From Anaspis maculata (Eukaryota > Arthropoda > Insecta > Coleoptera > Scraptiidae), in the NCBI GenBank assembly GCA_949128115.1, contig OX421963.1, positions 83,213,602 through 83,277,601 of the forward strand: a stretch of DNA of 64,000 bases, read 5' to 3'. Positions 33,952 to 44,475 of the stretch are shown here, in pieces (the first letter of the stretch is position 1; the number at the start of each line of letters is the position of its first letter). The translations under genes were made by a program, and so were the position numbers. The notes below the pieces were generated by a model, which had not been told where the DNA came from, did no database searches, and was given only the letters and a program-made list of their open reading frames with translations.

Positions 33952-35984
33952 TGTAACGTTAATGAATAACCTTATAGCGTGGAGACCTCAGGTGATAATA
34001 AGCGCCGCAAAGCAAGTGCGCCTTTCTCTGGTGGTGACTCATGCGTGGCCCCAAGCCGTTGGTAATTTGTAGAAATTCCCTGGAATCCCGTGGCTATCCA
34101 TTTAATTTGAAGAAATCGTATCCGGTGGAAATCCCGTGGTAATCCCGTGGCAATCCATCACAATCCGTTGAACGTTCTGATGTCCCAGTAATTCACCTGA
34201 GGATTCACCCCATGATCATTTGCATCTGAAGTCAACTTTGAATGAAAGAAAAAATTTACATGAACTTAAGTACTCAGACAAGAGTGTTACTCGTACTTAC
34301 TTTATAAATATACAGGCAGAACCATGAATATAGCAATAGCAGAACCGAGGGCAGAACACTTAATGAAATTTTCCCAGGAATGTAAACAACTATGACACTC
34401 ACCTGACATCATGACAAACAACGGCCAAGGCAACAGGACAGCGGATATGATGCAAGGAGACGCCAGAACTGGCATTTCTTGTCAGAATTTTCTAACCTCT
34501 TTGAGCTCAGCCCGTTTTCGCGCAACTTGGTCTATGAGCGTCCGTTACACTCTAGGCAACATGGCCAACCGCGTTCTATTTTCTGCTGAATTTAAAACGT
34601 AATCGGCATATAGCCGTAGGTTCATGCCTGAATAAATATAGTCAACTACTGTTCATTTAAAACAGTACTCAAAAATCTGGCAGCGGAAAAGGATATAGAA
34701 ATTCAACTTACCGTAGTCCATCGGCTCGAATCGAATGAATTAACAAGCCAAGAACAATACCAGATTGCCATGAATGTCAAGAAACAGTCAACGAAAGAGT
34801 CACAGTCAAGAAAAAGTTAACCAATCAACTCCAATATTATTTTGCAGTTTGGTGTTCGAAAAATTGCTGCTGGACAAAGAAATGTAAATAATTGAGTTTA
34901 AGCGGGACCCAGAGTTCCCAAATGTCGTGGTGCAGACGTGGTCCAATATTTTTGTCAAAAATATACCGATTATTTGCAGACCTGTGTCAGGTTCCTGCTT
35001 GTGTCAACCTGACGCGGCAAAAAGACTAACTTCACTCAAGTTGTAGAAAGAACACCAGCCTGATCGGTATTTTGCCTTGGTACATTGGAAGAATATCTGA
35101 CTGCAGCATGTTGTCTGAATCATTCTCCTTTTATTGGCAAGAAACAGCCGCTAGGTTCCGCAGCTATTGACCAAAAGCTTTATCGAGCTACCTAATTTCT
35201 TAGAAGTTGCGATCTGAGAAGGCGCAGGTATTTTTTGGAAAAGTAGAAATGGAGATGTTGGAGCAGTCCTTGAAAAAAAAAACACTTGGACGAAACTTTC
35301 GCATGAGAACCGGAAAAAACAGTAGAGACATACAGAGTCTGGAGGAGATGTCACGTGAATATATGTATAATCACAAGACATTATTATAATTCGACATGGC
35401 ATCTCTTAGGCAACGCTTTCCCGTTCTCTGATGCAAAATTGATAAATGCATAGTGAACTGCCACCACAAACCGAAAATCAAATTGTCTTCTGACACACAT
35501 ATAAAATTCACAATATACAGAAAGATGCTCCTATGTGTTGTTTTGTTTTTCCTGATTTTCAAAATATTCATGGACTGTAGACTACCTATCAGACACAGCA
35601 TGACAACAACGGTCGATGCATAATGACATGATGGCCTGCCTAGTGCGCAAGCGCAAAACAGGTTTATTGCTTCATTATTCTCCCAATTCGAACTCCCAAA
35701 TTCCCAGATTTTTTCCTGAAAAAAGTAGGGACTTTTGAGACGCGATATTTTATATCGTCTGTTGTGATCTTGGTACTTTGATTTCAACAAATAGAAGAAA
35801 AATAGCATGAGAACCCTTTGCAATCATTTTCATTTCAAATAAATATAGTCTTGAATAGCATTTTGTCATACCGTTTACCCTTATTTATGTTATTTCATAT
35901 GTTGTCAATAAACTCTGTAATACATCAAGTAGAAAATAAAAATCATCAGCAGAGAGGAATATATAAGATTTTTTTTTATTTTTC
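33952..35984. other. Interior of hAT-type composite, no gene recognised
   Basis: Short AATCCCGTGG-type repeats occur at about 34085-34165. TGGCAGCGG at about 34679, after an AT-rich end, resembles an LTR and primer-site junction of another decayed retroelement, but no partner LTR was found. The ORFs (34411-34602, 35371-35823) show no domain. Confidence 0.35.
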
Positions 35985-36138
35985 CTTTTCAAGAGTCTAA
36001 TCAAGACTCTTGATCTTGACAGCCCTACTCTTGTCTTGTCTAGAAATTTCAAGACAAGAGTTTCTAGAGGTCTTGTCTAAGTCTTGACGCCTTTTCAAGA
36101 CAAGAGTTTAGGTAGTCTAGCTCTAGACGGCAACACTA
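35985..36138. repeat. Right subterminal CAAGAC/GTCTTG array of the hAT-type element
   Basis: Mirror partner of the left array, with CTACTCTTGTCTTGTCTAG and CAAGACAAGAG words, ending in the terminal CGGCAACACTA. Confidence 0.8.
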
Positions 36139-36146
36139 GAAATGTC

Positions 36147-37014
36147 AATAATTTTTTTACTTTTCAAAATATTCGAATAATTCTTTTTCAATATTGAAGG
36201 AGAAATATGAGAAATTTGTTACGGAACATGTGGAAAATCATATTCATCCAATGTTGCCCGCATGCCTCCACACAAAACCGCCTTTTTCCTGGCCGTTACT
36301 ACCCAAGACGGCCGCTCACCCTGGGTTTGACTAGGAATACCCGCGTTTGGCGCAGAACTTTACTCAGATGCTCTTTTCTCTGCTCGTAGAACGCTTTTTC
36401 CCGGAAAATTCCAACTGATATTAGAAGTGGATTGCATTGGGCGTCGTGCAGGCCTATTTTAAAACTCGACACGGTTTCGATTTTCCGATGGTGATTTTTG
36501 TTCAAAATGAAACTTGCACATTTCGTGAATTTGAAAGAATGCAGTGCAAATTTCGACCTGCGGTAAACCACACGAAATATTTATTTGAGGTGCAGACTTG
36601 CTGCAAGTCGAAGTTGGGGAAAAGATTGAATTGAATTTTGAGGGGGAAATTTTTGAAATTGGACCAACGGATGTCGACTTTTCCTCCCTGGAATAACAGC
36701 AAATTTTCAACTTTTCGACCCGTAATCAGATTTTCACCAATTATTGTTTCTTAAACGAGACGTTACTGGTTCTTGAACATTTCCCGAGAATTTCTGTCCA
36801 AATTTTTCCAATTTTCCCAGGGTTTCCTTTCCACTGGAAAATGCAAAACTGCGGCCTAGCTCATCGAAACCGGACTCAAATGATAAGCTTGAATGAATAA
36901 GCTTCAACTACTGACGATTTTTACAATTATATTATACATTATTAGAGTGATATATAATTTATAAGTAGTATTATAGAAGAGTAAATAGGGTTAGAACTTT
37001 CTTCTCATCAACAC
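36147..37014. other. Stretch without recognisable gene
   Basis: Short ORFs on both strands at 36207-36710 have no known domain. AT-rich flank. Confidence 0.3.
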
Positions 37015-37510
37015 GGAGAGAACTTCGAGGAGGGTTGAGGATTTTCTTATAATGTTAGACAGAATGAGAACTTTATTACTTTCAATTTGATGTATCCAAA
37101 GATAGGTTATGCTTTTTGAAATTTTGAAGTAGCGTAGGGTGGGGGCGAAGGGGTAGAAAATGAAAATTTTACCCTATACGTGTCTCAGATGACCCTCATG
37201 AAATACAAATTGACTTGCTGGAAAGCCTATTTCTCAAGAATCGGGAGTTTATAGAGAAATATTTTTCTTTCTATCAACAAAGAGAGGATTCCCACAAGAG
37301 TTGGGAGGGGAGGTTGGTTTAAAGAATATAGAAATATGCTGGACGGAAAGAGAATTTTATTGCCTTTAATTTGATGCTTCACAATAAGATAGGTATTGCT
37401 TTTTGAAATTTTAAAGTAGGGTAGGGTGAGGGCGGAGGGGTTGGAGGTAAAAATTTGGTAATATGTGTCCTAGATGTCTCTCTCGAAACAAAAATCGACC
37501 TGTTTCGGCG
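37015..37510. repeat. Diverged tandem duplication, period about 300 bp
   Basis: 37060-37230 and 37350-37510 share the same order of blocks: a Thr/Phe-coding-like TTTATT stretch, AATTTGATG, GATAGGT, TGCTTTTTGAAATTTTGAAG, then GTAGGGTG-GGGCG-AGGGGT, then a TGTGTCTCAGATG-like block. Similarity is perhaps 75-80 percent by eye. Non-coding. Confidence 0.7.
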
Positions 37511-37645
37511 TTTTCCTGTGAACAATTTTAGCGGTGAGAAATCAGGGATGAAAACTTTTTCAAATGAACACCCTTTCTAGTGGAGTGTTTGTCCTCCCAA
37601 GCTCTTTTTTTTTTGAAACGACTTAATTTAAGTAGTGATTGATAT

Positions 37646-38258
37646 GGACCGTTTTAATAAGTGCATTATGGGTATATTGGTACAGTCAGTCATCGGTCGG
37701 TACAGTAGAGACGTTGCCATGGTTCAGGTTCGAGTTGGCGGGAGTTGGGGATTTGATAGATTGATGGAGAAATTCAGTTGCCAAGTTGACAACTCAAGTG
37801 CTTAAAAATGTCAAACAATTGCCGATTTCCCAAAAAAAATTGTTTTGCCTCTTCTACGAGGATATCTAGGTAATAATTCGTGTTTTCCTTACAAGTGTCG
37901 TGTTAAAATCGGGCGGCGAAATCGCAGATTGTGTAAGAAGAGGCGATTTGCTTCGGGAAATGTGGTTACATGGGTGTTTTTCACCTACCTCTCTATCAAT
38001 GGTCTTGTGGGAACATGAATGTGTCATAAGCAGGCACACCTAAGCGGAACGTAGAAGCACAAACTAGCGTGGAAAGAAAGCACGTGAACGTGGTAAGCAG
38101 TTCGAGCAATGTGACCGAAGGCGAACCTGGGCGAACCCCAAACCATCGTACAATCATTTTCTGTCCATGTCAACTTGACGTAGTTTTACCGGCCGATGAC
38201 TGACTGCACCAATATACCCAGAATGCATCTCATTTTGTTCGACTTATTAAAACGGCCC
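37646..38258. mobile_element. TIR element with GGACCGTTTTAATAAGT ends
   Basis: The left end GGACCGTTTTAATAAGT and the reverse complement of the right end, GGGCCGTTTTAATAAGT, match. A further inverted block (TATTGGTACAGTCAGTCATC at left, its counterpart at right) extends each arm to about 60-70 bp. It is 613 bp long with no ORF. The target duplication is not clear beyond AT. Confidence 0.75.
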
Positions 38259-41074
38259 ATTTCTGTAATTTTAATACCAATTCGGACAACGTCGAGCGTC
38301 AAATTGTAGGAGTGTGATAAGATTATAGGCCAGATCCAGATTTCACCCATGAGATTCAACGTCATATTACATCGTACCTACGTCCCAATTAGATCACAAA
38401 GTCACAAACTACCGAATAAAAACTGAGCAGACCGCATGCGACCATATCTTATACGACTATTCCTTCTAAATGCACTGCTAGTATAATGCTACTTTGTAGG
38501 TCCCTATTACTGGTATGTGTCTGCATACTTCCTGAATATCTTCGAGGAAGAACAAATTGCCTCTCTTTACAACGTCAAGCGTCTCGTCTCTTCCATTCCC
38601 ATATCACAGCTTGACCGTATTGATTCGGAGAGATGCTCTCTGCGCGCAAGGTGAAGAGAGTATGTATGTATACGGCGGTAATAAACGGATTTATTTATGG
38701 CTCGCGTACGATTCCCGGCGAAATACCAGAGGTGCAGATAAGATAGTTCCGTCTCGGTGCATGCCGGCGACCGGCAAAGAGGAGACCGTGACAGGTCGGA
38801 CAGTGGCGGAGGAGGTGGCCCTCTCGAGGACCGTCATCCGGCGCGCTGGCAAAGGACCGACGCACATCCGACATCACAGAGGATTCCAGTCGGCGCGGTC
38901 TTCTCTCAATACAATTTCCTAAGAGCACAAAAAAATCTTCAAAAATCGCATCTTCCACTCAAGTATATACTTACCTATACTGAAGATTCAACTTGCTTTT
39001 ACCCATTAGTTATGTAAGCTTAGGTATCTCTATATAGTTGTATTCATTCAACAGTGAGCTTTTATTTTAGATTTTAAAGCAAGGAGATGAGAGTTAAGAG
39101 AAAAAACTCTTTTGGGAAAAACGTATAGCAACCGATTAGGTACTGACCGGCAACTTGTCGCGACTTCAGAAGCAACAACATCCGTTGCTGGTTTGTGGCT
39201 CTATACTAAAGCTGCTGCTCCATTGTGGTTGTAGTCGCTCCATATCACGCTACCAGCCGCTGTCGACACGGATTGCAGAATGCCACATAGTGCCACCGGT
39301 CAACTGCTCCATAAACTACCGGCATGGCATAGCTCTCTGGTGCTGAGCTGCTCCAAGTCGGCCCAAGAATGCGACACTCGGCGTTTTACTAGGAGGCGCG
39401 GGACTGTTGAATTGACGCCGCCGATACCCAGAGACAAGCACCTATTCTCCAACATTTTTTTGTACAGCCCCACACAATTTTCTACGTCCACACTGCAAGG
39501 TAGGTATACTCGGCAGAGCGGAATACTCGACTCTCCTGCGTTCTGGCGTCTGATGGCGTCACATAAACAAATTTTCGGATTTAGATAAATGGCACTCATT
39601 ATGTCGTAATGAGGCCTCCAAAAGGCGCCTGGTACGGTGGCCGATAACACAGTTATTTTATTATATCGGCCGTAATATTCTCTACATGACTCCGGAGACC
39701 GCTCGCCAGCACGATATATTGTTACAATAAGAGACGGATTGAAAAAATCACGATTATTTATGGCCCCCGCACCTAGTTAGGAGGATTATACGAGCACCGC
39801 GCACCTTCTTTGGAAAAGCCCCCATAAATTATCGATTAACTAGAGTAATTACCGATTCCCGATGGTGCGAGTGTCCTTCACCTCGAAAGCCATTATTCTC
39901 ACGCAGAGGGCAATCGCGAAAAACAAAGCTGATAAATCCAGGAACACGACGCGCCGGTATTTTGGAGCAAGGTGCGCAAATTACAAACTACTTACATCAG
40001 GTGGAATAAATTGCCGGCGAATATTCGGCCGGACCCGCCTGATTATATACCAGTTTGCGCTCTCCCGCTCTGCACCGGCATGATATATCGAAAACAGTCG
40101 GCATCGGCAGGAAGAGAACAAATAAGAGAAACAAGTACCCGGATGGCGCGGACCGCGAGAGGCCGCCGGACCAAACCCAGGGATACCCGGCGAGCTCGGA
40201 AATCTGAATTATGCCAAAGAAAAGTATATAATGTGTATCCCGAAATTATTCAGAACATTTATCTTGCGCGTGGAATTCGTGGGGAAGGGAAGACATTCCT
40301 CTTGTTTGGACAGCGCCGTCCCATGAATTTTACGAGCTGAGATGCATCTCTCCGGTTCGGTATTCGAGGTGCTCCTAATATTTTACACGCGAACTTGGCA
40401 CACCGTGAGTTTCGAGGAAGGCTTGCGGGTATGCGGATTTCTCGGACTTTTATTGTTGTCCTTGAAGAAGACCTGAGCCACCATCCAGCAGAAAGCAAAT
40501 AGGTTCACTCACAATCATACTAATACCACTAAAGTAAGTGGTTCATTACATACCATGTAAAAGGGTGGGGGAATGCTCATCACCTGTTCCGCGGGAAAAT
40601 GAAGAAATGGCAGGTTTAGAAAAAATTTTTATTATGATGCATCCAACTGAGGGATGAGTGGGTGAATCAGTATTTCTGGACCAAGTTTTATCGAAATAGA
40701 TGGGTCCGAGGGTCGATCTGGAAGTTTATTATGACAACAAGTTGAATTTCAAATTTTGATTCTTAAACTTCTCTAATTCTGTAAGATACGTATAGGCGAT
40801 TGACCTTTTATGGAAAATGACCGTTTCTTAGAGGAAGTTTTAAGAAATTGATTGTGAGAAGAGGTGTAAGTTGCCGCAGGCAATGTCGGCTGTTACGTCA
40901 ATTGGTGGCACGTCACTTTGCTGTCTTGTGCAGTCCACCACAAGCAAACTTTTGTTCCTGTGAACCCTTGTGACTTCTTAGCCTATTTTGCAGCATTCGG
41001 CTACGCCTCATGATGACAAACACGGCTTCGGGCCTGAAAACGCGCTGTTGTATCGTAAACTACTAATATACACA
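38259..41074. other. Low-repeat stretch without recognisable gene
   Basis: It has higher GC than average around 38.6-40.5 kb and several ORFs of 60-120 codons on both strands (38557-39017, 39155-39650, 39862-40498). None has a known domain, and both strands are equally open, as expected of GC-richer non-coding DNA. It may be single-copy regulatory sequence. Confidence 0.35.
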
Positions 41075-41248
41075 CAATAGCATCTTTACAGCTGAGTTGT
41101 TTGCCCTATATCAAGCCCTTCTTCACATCAACTCTTTTCCCGATGAGAATTATACCATTTGCTCCAACACACCGAGCTCTCTCCAAGCATTCAAACAAAT
41201 TTTCTCACAAAACCCCTTGATCCAAAAAACAAGGGAACAATTTAATGG
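41075..41248 (+). pseudogene. LINE RNase H fragment
   Basis: The plus strand encodes SIFTAELFALYQALLHI, then YTICSNTPSSLQAFKQIF and NPLIQKTREQF. This matches the central part of the RNase H domain found at the end of ORF2 in I/R1-type LINEs (TAEL with the catalytic Glu, then the SDS-type block, here changed to SNT). Both flanks have other sequence, so only this piece remains. Confidence 0.65.
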
Positions 41249-41740
41249 AAAAACCAACCAAATCGTGTTTCTATACGTCCAAAGGGTACAGTGGCACCCA
41301 AAGTATCAATTCCTAATATTTTGACCATGATGAGTTGATTTGAGCCACCCCTGACTCGATCCGTCTGATATTTTGGCCATTTGGCCCTTTTTTTTTTCAA
41401 AGTGGCAGCCAAACTTCGAAAGTTGGAATTTGGTCGTATAGTGGCCTGCAAGGTATCAATTCTTGACATTTCGACCATGACAAGTCGATTTAAGCCTACC
41501 CCGACTCTATCCAACCAAAATTTCTGCCTCAATACTCAATTGTAGTGCTGGTATTGATTTTTTTTTTAATCTTGAGAAGGGTTGTGGAAAACCACTTGGA
41601 CTTTCTGCGTATCCAACATATGAGTAACCCGGAGAGCAGAATCACTTTTCCGAAGAAATGAAAGGCTTCCCCTCATTGGCAAAACCTATTTCACGCATGT
41701 ATAAAACTGTGACAACTGTAAAAAACTTTGAAAGTACATA

Positions 41741-42911
41741 CAGGGTGATTCATAAGTGACCTTACATAGGCTAATGGGGGATAGAGGACTTCGAGGCGAG
41801 TCAGGATCCACAGAAAAAATTTTGTTTTCTCCATTGGTTACTAAGATACAGGGTGTTTTGTGTGCTTCGTATGAAACTTTGATAAGCGATATTTCTGAAA
41901 CGGCGAGAGATATTTTGTTGAAATTTACCAGTAATATTTCTCTGTTGGAACTCACCCCGAAGCCATACCGGGTAAGCCAAAATCCAGGGCCGGGCTAGAA
42001 AAAAGGTGCCCCTTTTTTGTTTTATCAAAAAGTACATTTTCTGATCGCTTTTCTAAAAAACTGCTATCGGACTAAAAAAGCTAAGGAAAAATGCTTCAAG
42101 AATCACTTTTCAATTTAGATGGCACACTCGAACCGTTTCGACGATAAAATTTAAAGTAAAATTTTTGGGTGAGTTTCCATTTTCGACCGGACATAATCGA
42201 CTCATTGTTTGATTGAATTCATTCAAATTAATTTTTTGGCTTGTCTCTGTTGAATAGAAGGGCTTGGTTGGAAGAAAAATTCCAGAGCCGACCATTTTTT
42301 TTTATGACAAAATCGAGAGTGAAACACAAAATTAGACTCGATTTGGTCGTGAAAAAAAATCTTCGGCTATGGAATTTTCTTTCTACCAAGCCCTTCTTTC
42401 CCACAGAGACAAGCTAAAAAATGAATTTGAATAAATTCAATCAAACAATGAGTCGATTATGTCCGGTCAAAAATGGGAACTTATCCACAAATTTTACTTT
42501 TAATTTTTATGTCGAAACGGTTAGGGTGTGCCATCTAAATTGAAGAGTGATTCTTGAAGCATTTTTCCATAGCTTTTCGAATCCGATAGCAGTTTTTTAG
42601 AAAAGCGGCCAGAAAATGTACTTCTTGATCAAATAAAAAAGGGGCACATTTTTCTATCCCGGCCCTGGATTTTGACTTACCCAGTATGGCTTCGGAGTAA
42701 ATTCCAATAGAGAAATATTACTGGTGAATTTCAAGAAAATATCTCCAGCCGTTTCAGAAATATCGCTTGTGAAAGTTTCATACGAAACACACAAAACACC
42801 CTGTATCTACGTAACCAATGGAGAAAACAAAATTTCTTCTGTGGGTCCTGACTCGCCTCGAAGTCATCTATCTCCCATTAGCCTATGTAAGGTAACGCAT
42901 GAAGCACCCTG
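41741..42911. mobile_element. 1.17-kb palindromic TA-flanked element (CAGGGTGATTC ends)
   Basis: TA lies at both edges (41739-41740 and 42912-42913). The arms are inverted copies over about 550 bp, for example CCTTACATAGGCTAATGGGG at left against its counterpart near 42880. The CAGGGTG word recurs inside each arm next to GTTTTGTGTG, suggesting that a second end is embedded. There is no transposase. The 29320-29687 segment is a diverged relative. Confidence 0.85.
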
Positions 42912-43110
42912 TATATACATATATACATAAGTACACACATATAATGATCCAAAAAAAGAAAATGAAAAAGAGAATTAAAACTACAGGCCAATAGCTCTCA
43001 TCAACAATCTTGCGAAGCTAATGGAAAAGCTTATCGAAGTGAGAATAAGAGATTTCATACTTGAAGATAATATTCTCAACAACACCCAAAATGGATTTAA
43101 ATTATGCCCA

Positions 43111-43274
43111 CTCTATGAAAATTTGCAACGCAACCGCAACGCAGCCGCAGCCACAACGCAGGTTTCTGATTGGCTCGCAAGGTATTCGCAAAGCCATCGC
43201 AACGACGCGAAAGGCTTGCGAGCCAATCAGAAACCTGCGTTGCGGCTGCGGCTGCGTTGCGTAATTTCATAGAG
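43111..43274. mobile_element. 164-bp palindromic MITE inside LINE RT
   Basis: CTCTATGAAA at the left edge and its complement at the right edge bound long inverted arms rich in GCAACGCAACC-type and GATTGGCTCGCAAG sequence. The LINE reading resumes at once on the right (GKSTSLTIY), consistent with insertion into the RT frame. No TSD longer than CA was seen. Confidence 0.85.
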
Positions 43275-44124
43275 CAGCCTTTAGGCAAATCTACTTCCCT
43301 AACGATTTACCAGTATCTCTGTGAAATTTACGATTCATTGAACAATGGAAAGAGGGTCGCTGGTTTGTTCCTTGATCTAACAAAGGCATTCGATCGGGTT
43401 GACCATCGGATTCTCACCAACAAACTATATGGTTACGGAATTAGAGGAAACGCTTTCAATTTGATTAAAAACTACCCAGCAGATCGGCAGGAGCGTGTGA
43501 GGTACACAGACCCTTCGAGCGCCGAAACTATCAAGTCCAAGCAAGTCCCCTTGCTGTTTCTCCTGTACATCAACGACTTGCCGAATTGCATACAAGAGGA
43601 AATTGTGCAGTATGCTGATGATACCTCAGTTGTTATCAGAGCCCCGACTTTGCCACAATTACAGTTGAAAATGCGTAACTCTCTAAGAACTCTCCAACAC
43701 TGGTTTGAAGAAAATCGAATGGAACTGAACAGGAACAAAACACAGAGAATGCTATTCAGCTTTGGAAGAAGAAAGGAACTGGAAGACGATCACCAGAGCA
43801 GCGCGAGATTCTTGGGGGTCGTGGTTGATGACAGACTGACGTGGAAGGTACACACTCGCTATGTTTACAAGAAGACGGCACCACTGAAGTACGCTCTAAA
43901 AATTCTCACAAAGACAACAACTCAGGAAGGAATATTACACGCTTACCATGCTTACGTCCAGTCCAGACTGTCGTATGGCATACTGTTCTGGTATGGACGA
44001 AACTCTGCAGAGACATTACGAATATTCAGACTCCAGAAGGTTTGCGTACGTACGATGTTCAACCTGAAAAAAGACGACTCTTGCAGACAGATTTTCCAAC
44101 ATGAACGAATACTGACCTTGGTTC

Positions 44125-44127
<3 letters not shown>

Positions 44128-44191
<64 letters not shown>
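44128..44191. repeat. (TA)n microsatellite, about 31 units
   Basis: An uninterrupted TA run. It sits exactly where the LINE frame passes from LTLVP to ILEIAVFV and would encode a poly-IleTyr insert. Its length puts the downstream LINE tail out of frame. Confidence 0.95.
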
Positions 44192-44192
<1 letters not shown>

Positions 44193-44475
44193 TGGAGATA
44201 GCTGTATTTGTTAAAATCCGCTATGCGGAATTTTTTGCTCGCCAAGAGCAATACCACTGCCACAACACGCGAAGTAAAGGACTGTTGGAACCTTCCCAAA
44301 CAAAAACAAAACTGCTGTCCAGAAGAGCGTCTGCCAGCAGTCACTCAGGATTTTTAACCATCTCCCAGCAAAATTCAAGCAAATGCCGCCCACAGCACTC
44401 AGAAAAGCCTTAAAAGTCCATCTCATTGAAAAAGGATTTTATACCATGGCTGAATTCTTGGAGGATTCAGGCTAA

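Larger units (their letters stand above)
27181..36138. mobile_element. 9-kb hAT-type composite element with exact 8-bp TSD
   Basis: The left end reads TAGTGTTGCCGTCTAGAC and the right end is its inverted counterpart (CTCTAGACGGCAACACTA). GAAATGTC lies immediately outside both ends (27173-27180 and 36139-36146), a perfect 8-bp target duplication as made by hAT transposases. Both ends carry inverted subterminal arrays of CAAGAC/GTCTTG over about 150 bp. No transposase was recognised inside. The interior holds a LINE fragment, a MITE-related segment and a complete LTR retrotransposon. Without the LTR element it would be about 4.7 kb. Confidence 0.85.
42979..44475 (+). pseudogene. LINE reverse transcriptase (Jockey-like), interrupted
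   Basis: The reading begins NYRPIALINNLAKLMEKLIE and IRDFILEDNILNNTQNGF. After a 164-bp MITE it continues with GKSTSLTIYQYL, motif A LFLDLTKAFDRVDH, a shortened block in place of the PQGSVLGP motif (KSKQVPLLFLLYINDLPN), and motif C YADDTSVV. The thumb and C-terminus follow up to about 44125. A (TA)n run then shifts the frame, and the tail goes on as ILEIAVFVKIR and CHNTRSKGLLEPSQTKTKLL to near 44475. Catalytic Asps are present, but the lost PQG motif and the frame breaks make it a pseudogene. A foldback element begins at its 3' end. Confidence 0.85.

Noticed and set aside
38557..40498. Several ORFs of 60-120 codons as a possible host gene
   Set aside because: Both strands are equally open, there is no domain, and no consistent splice signals were seen.
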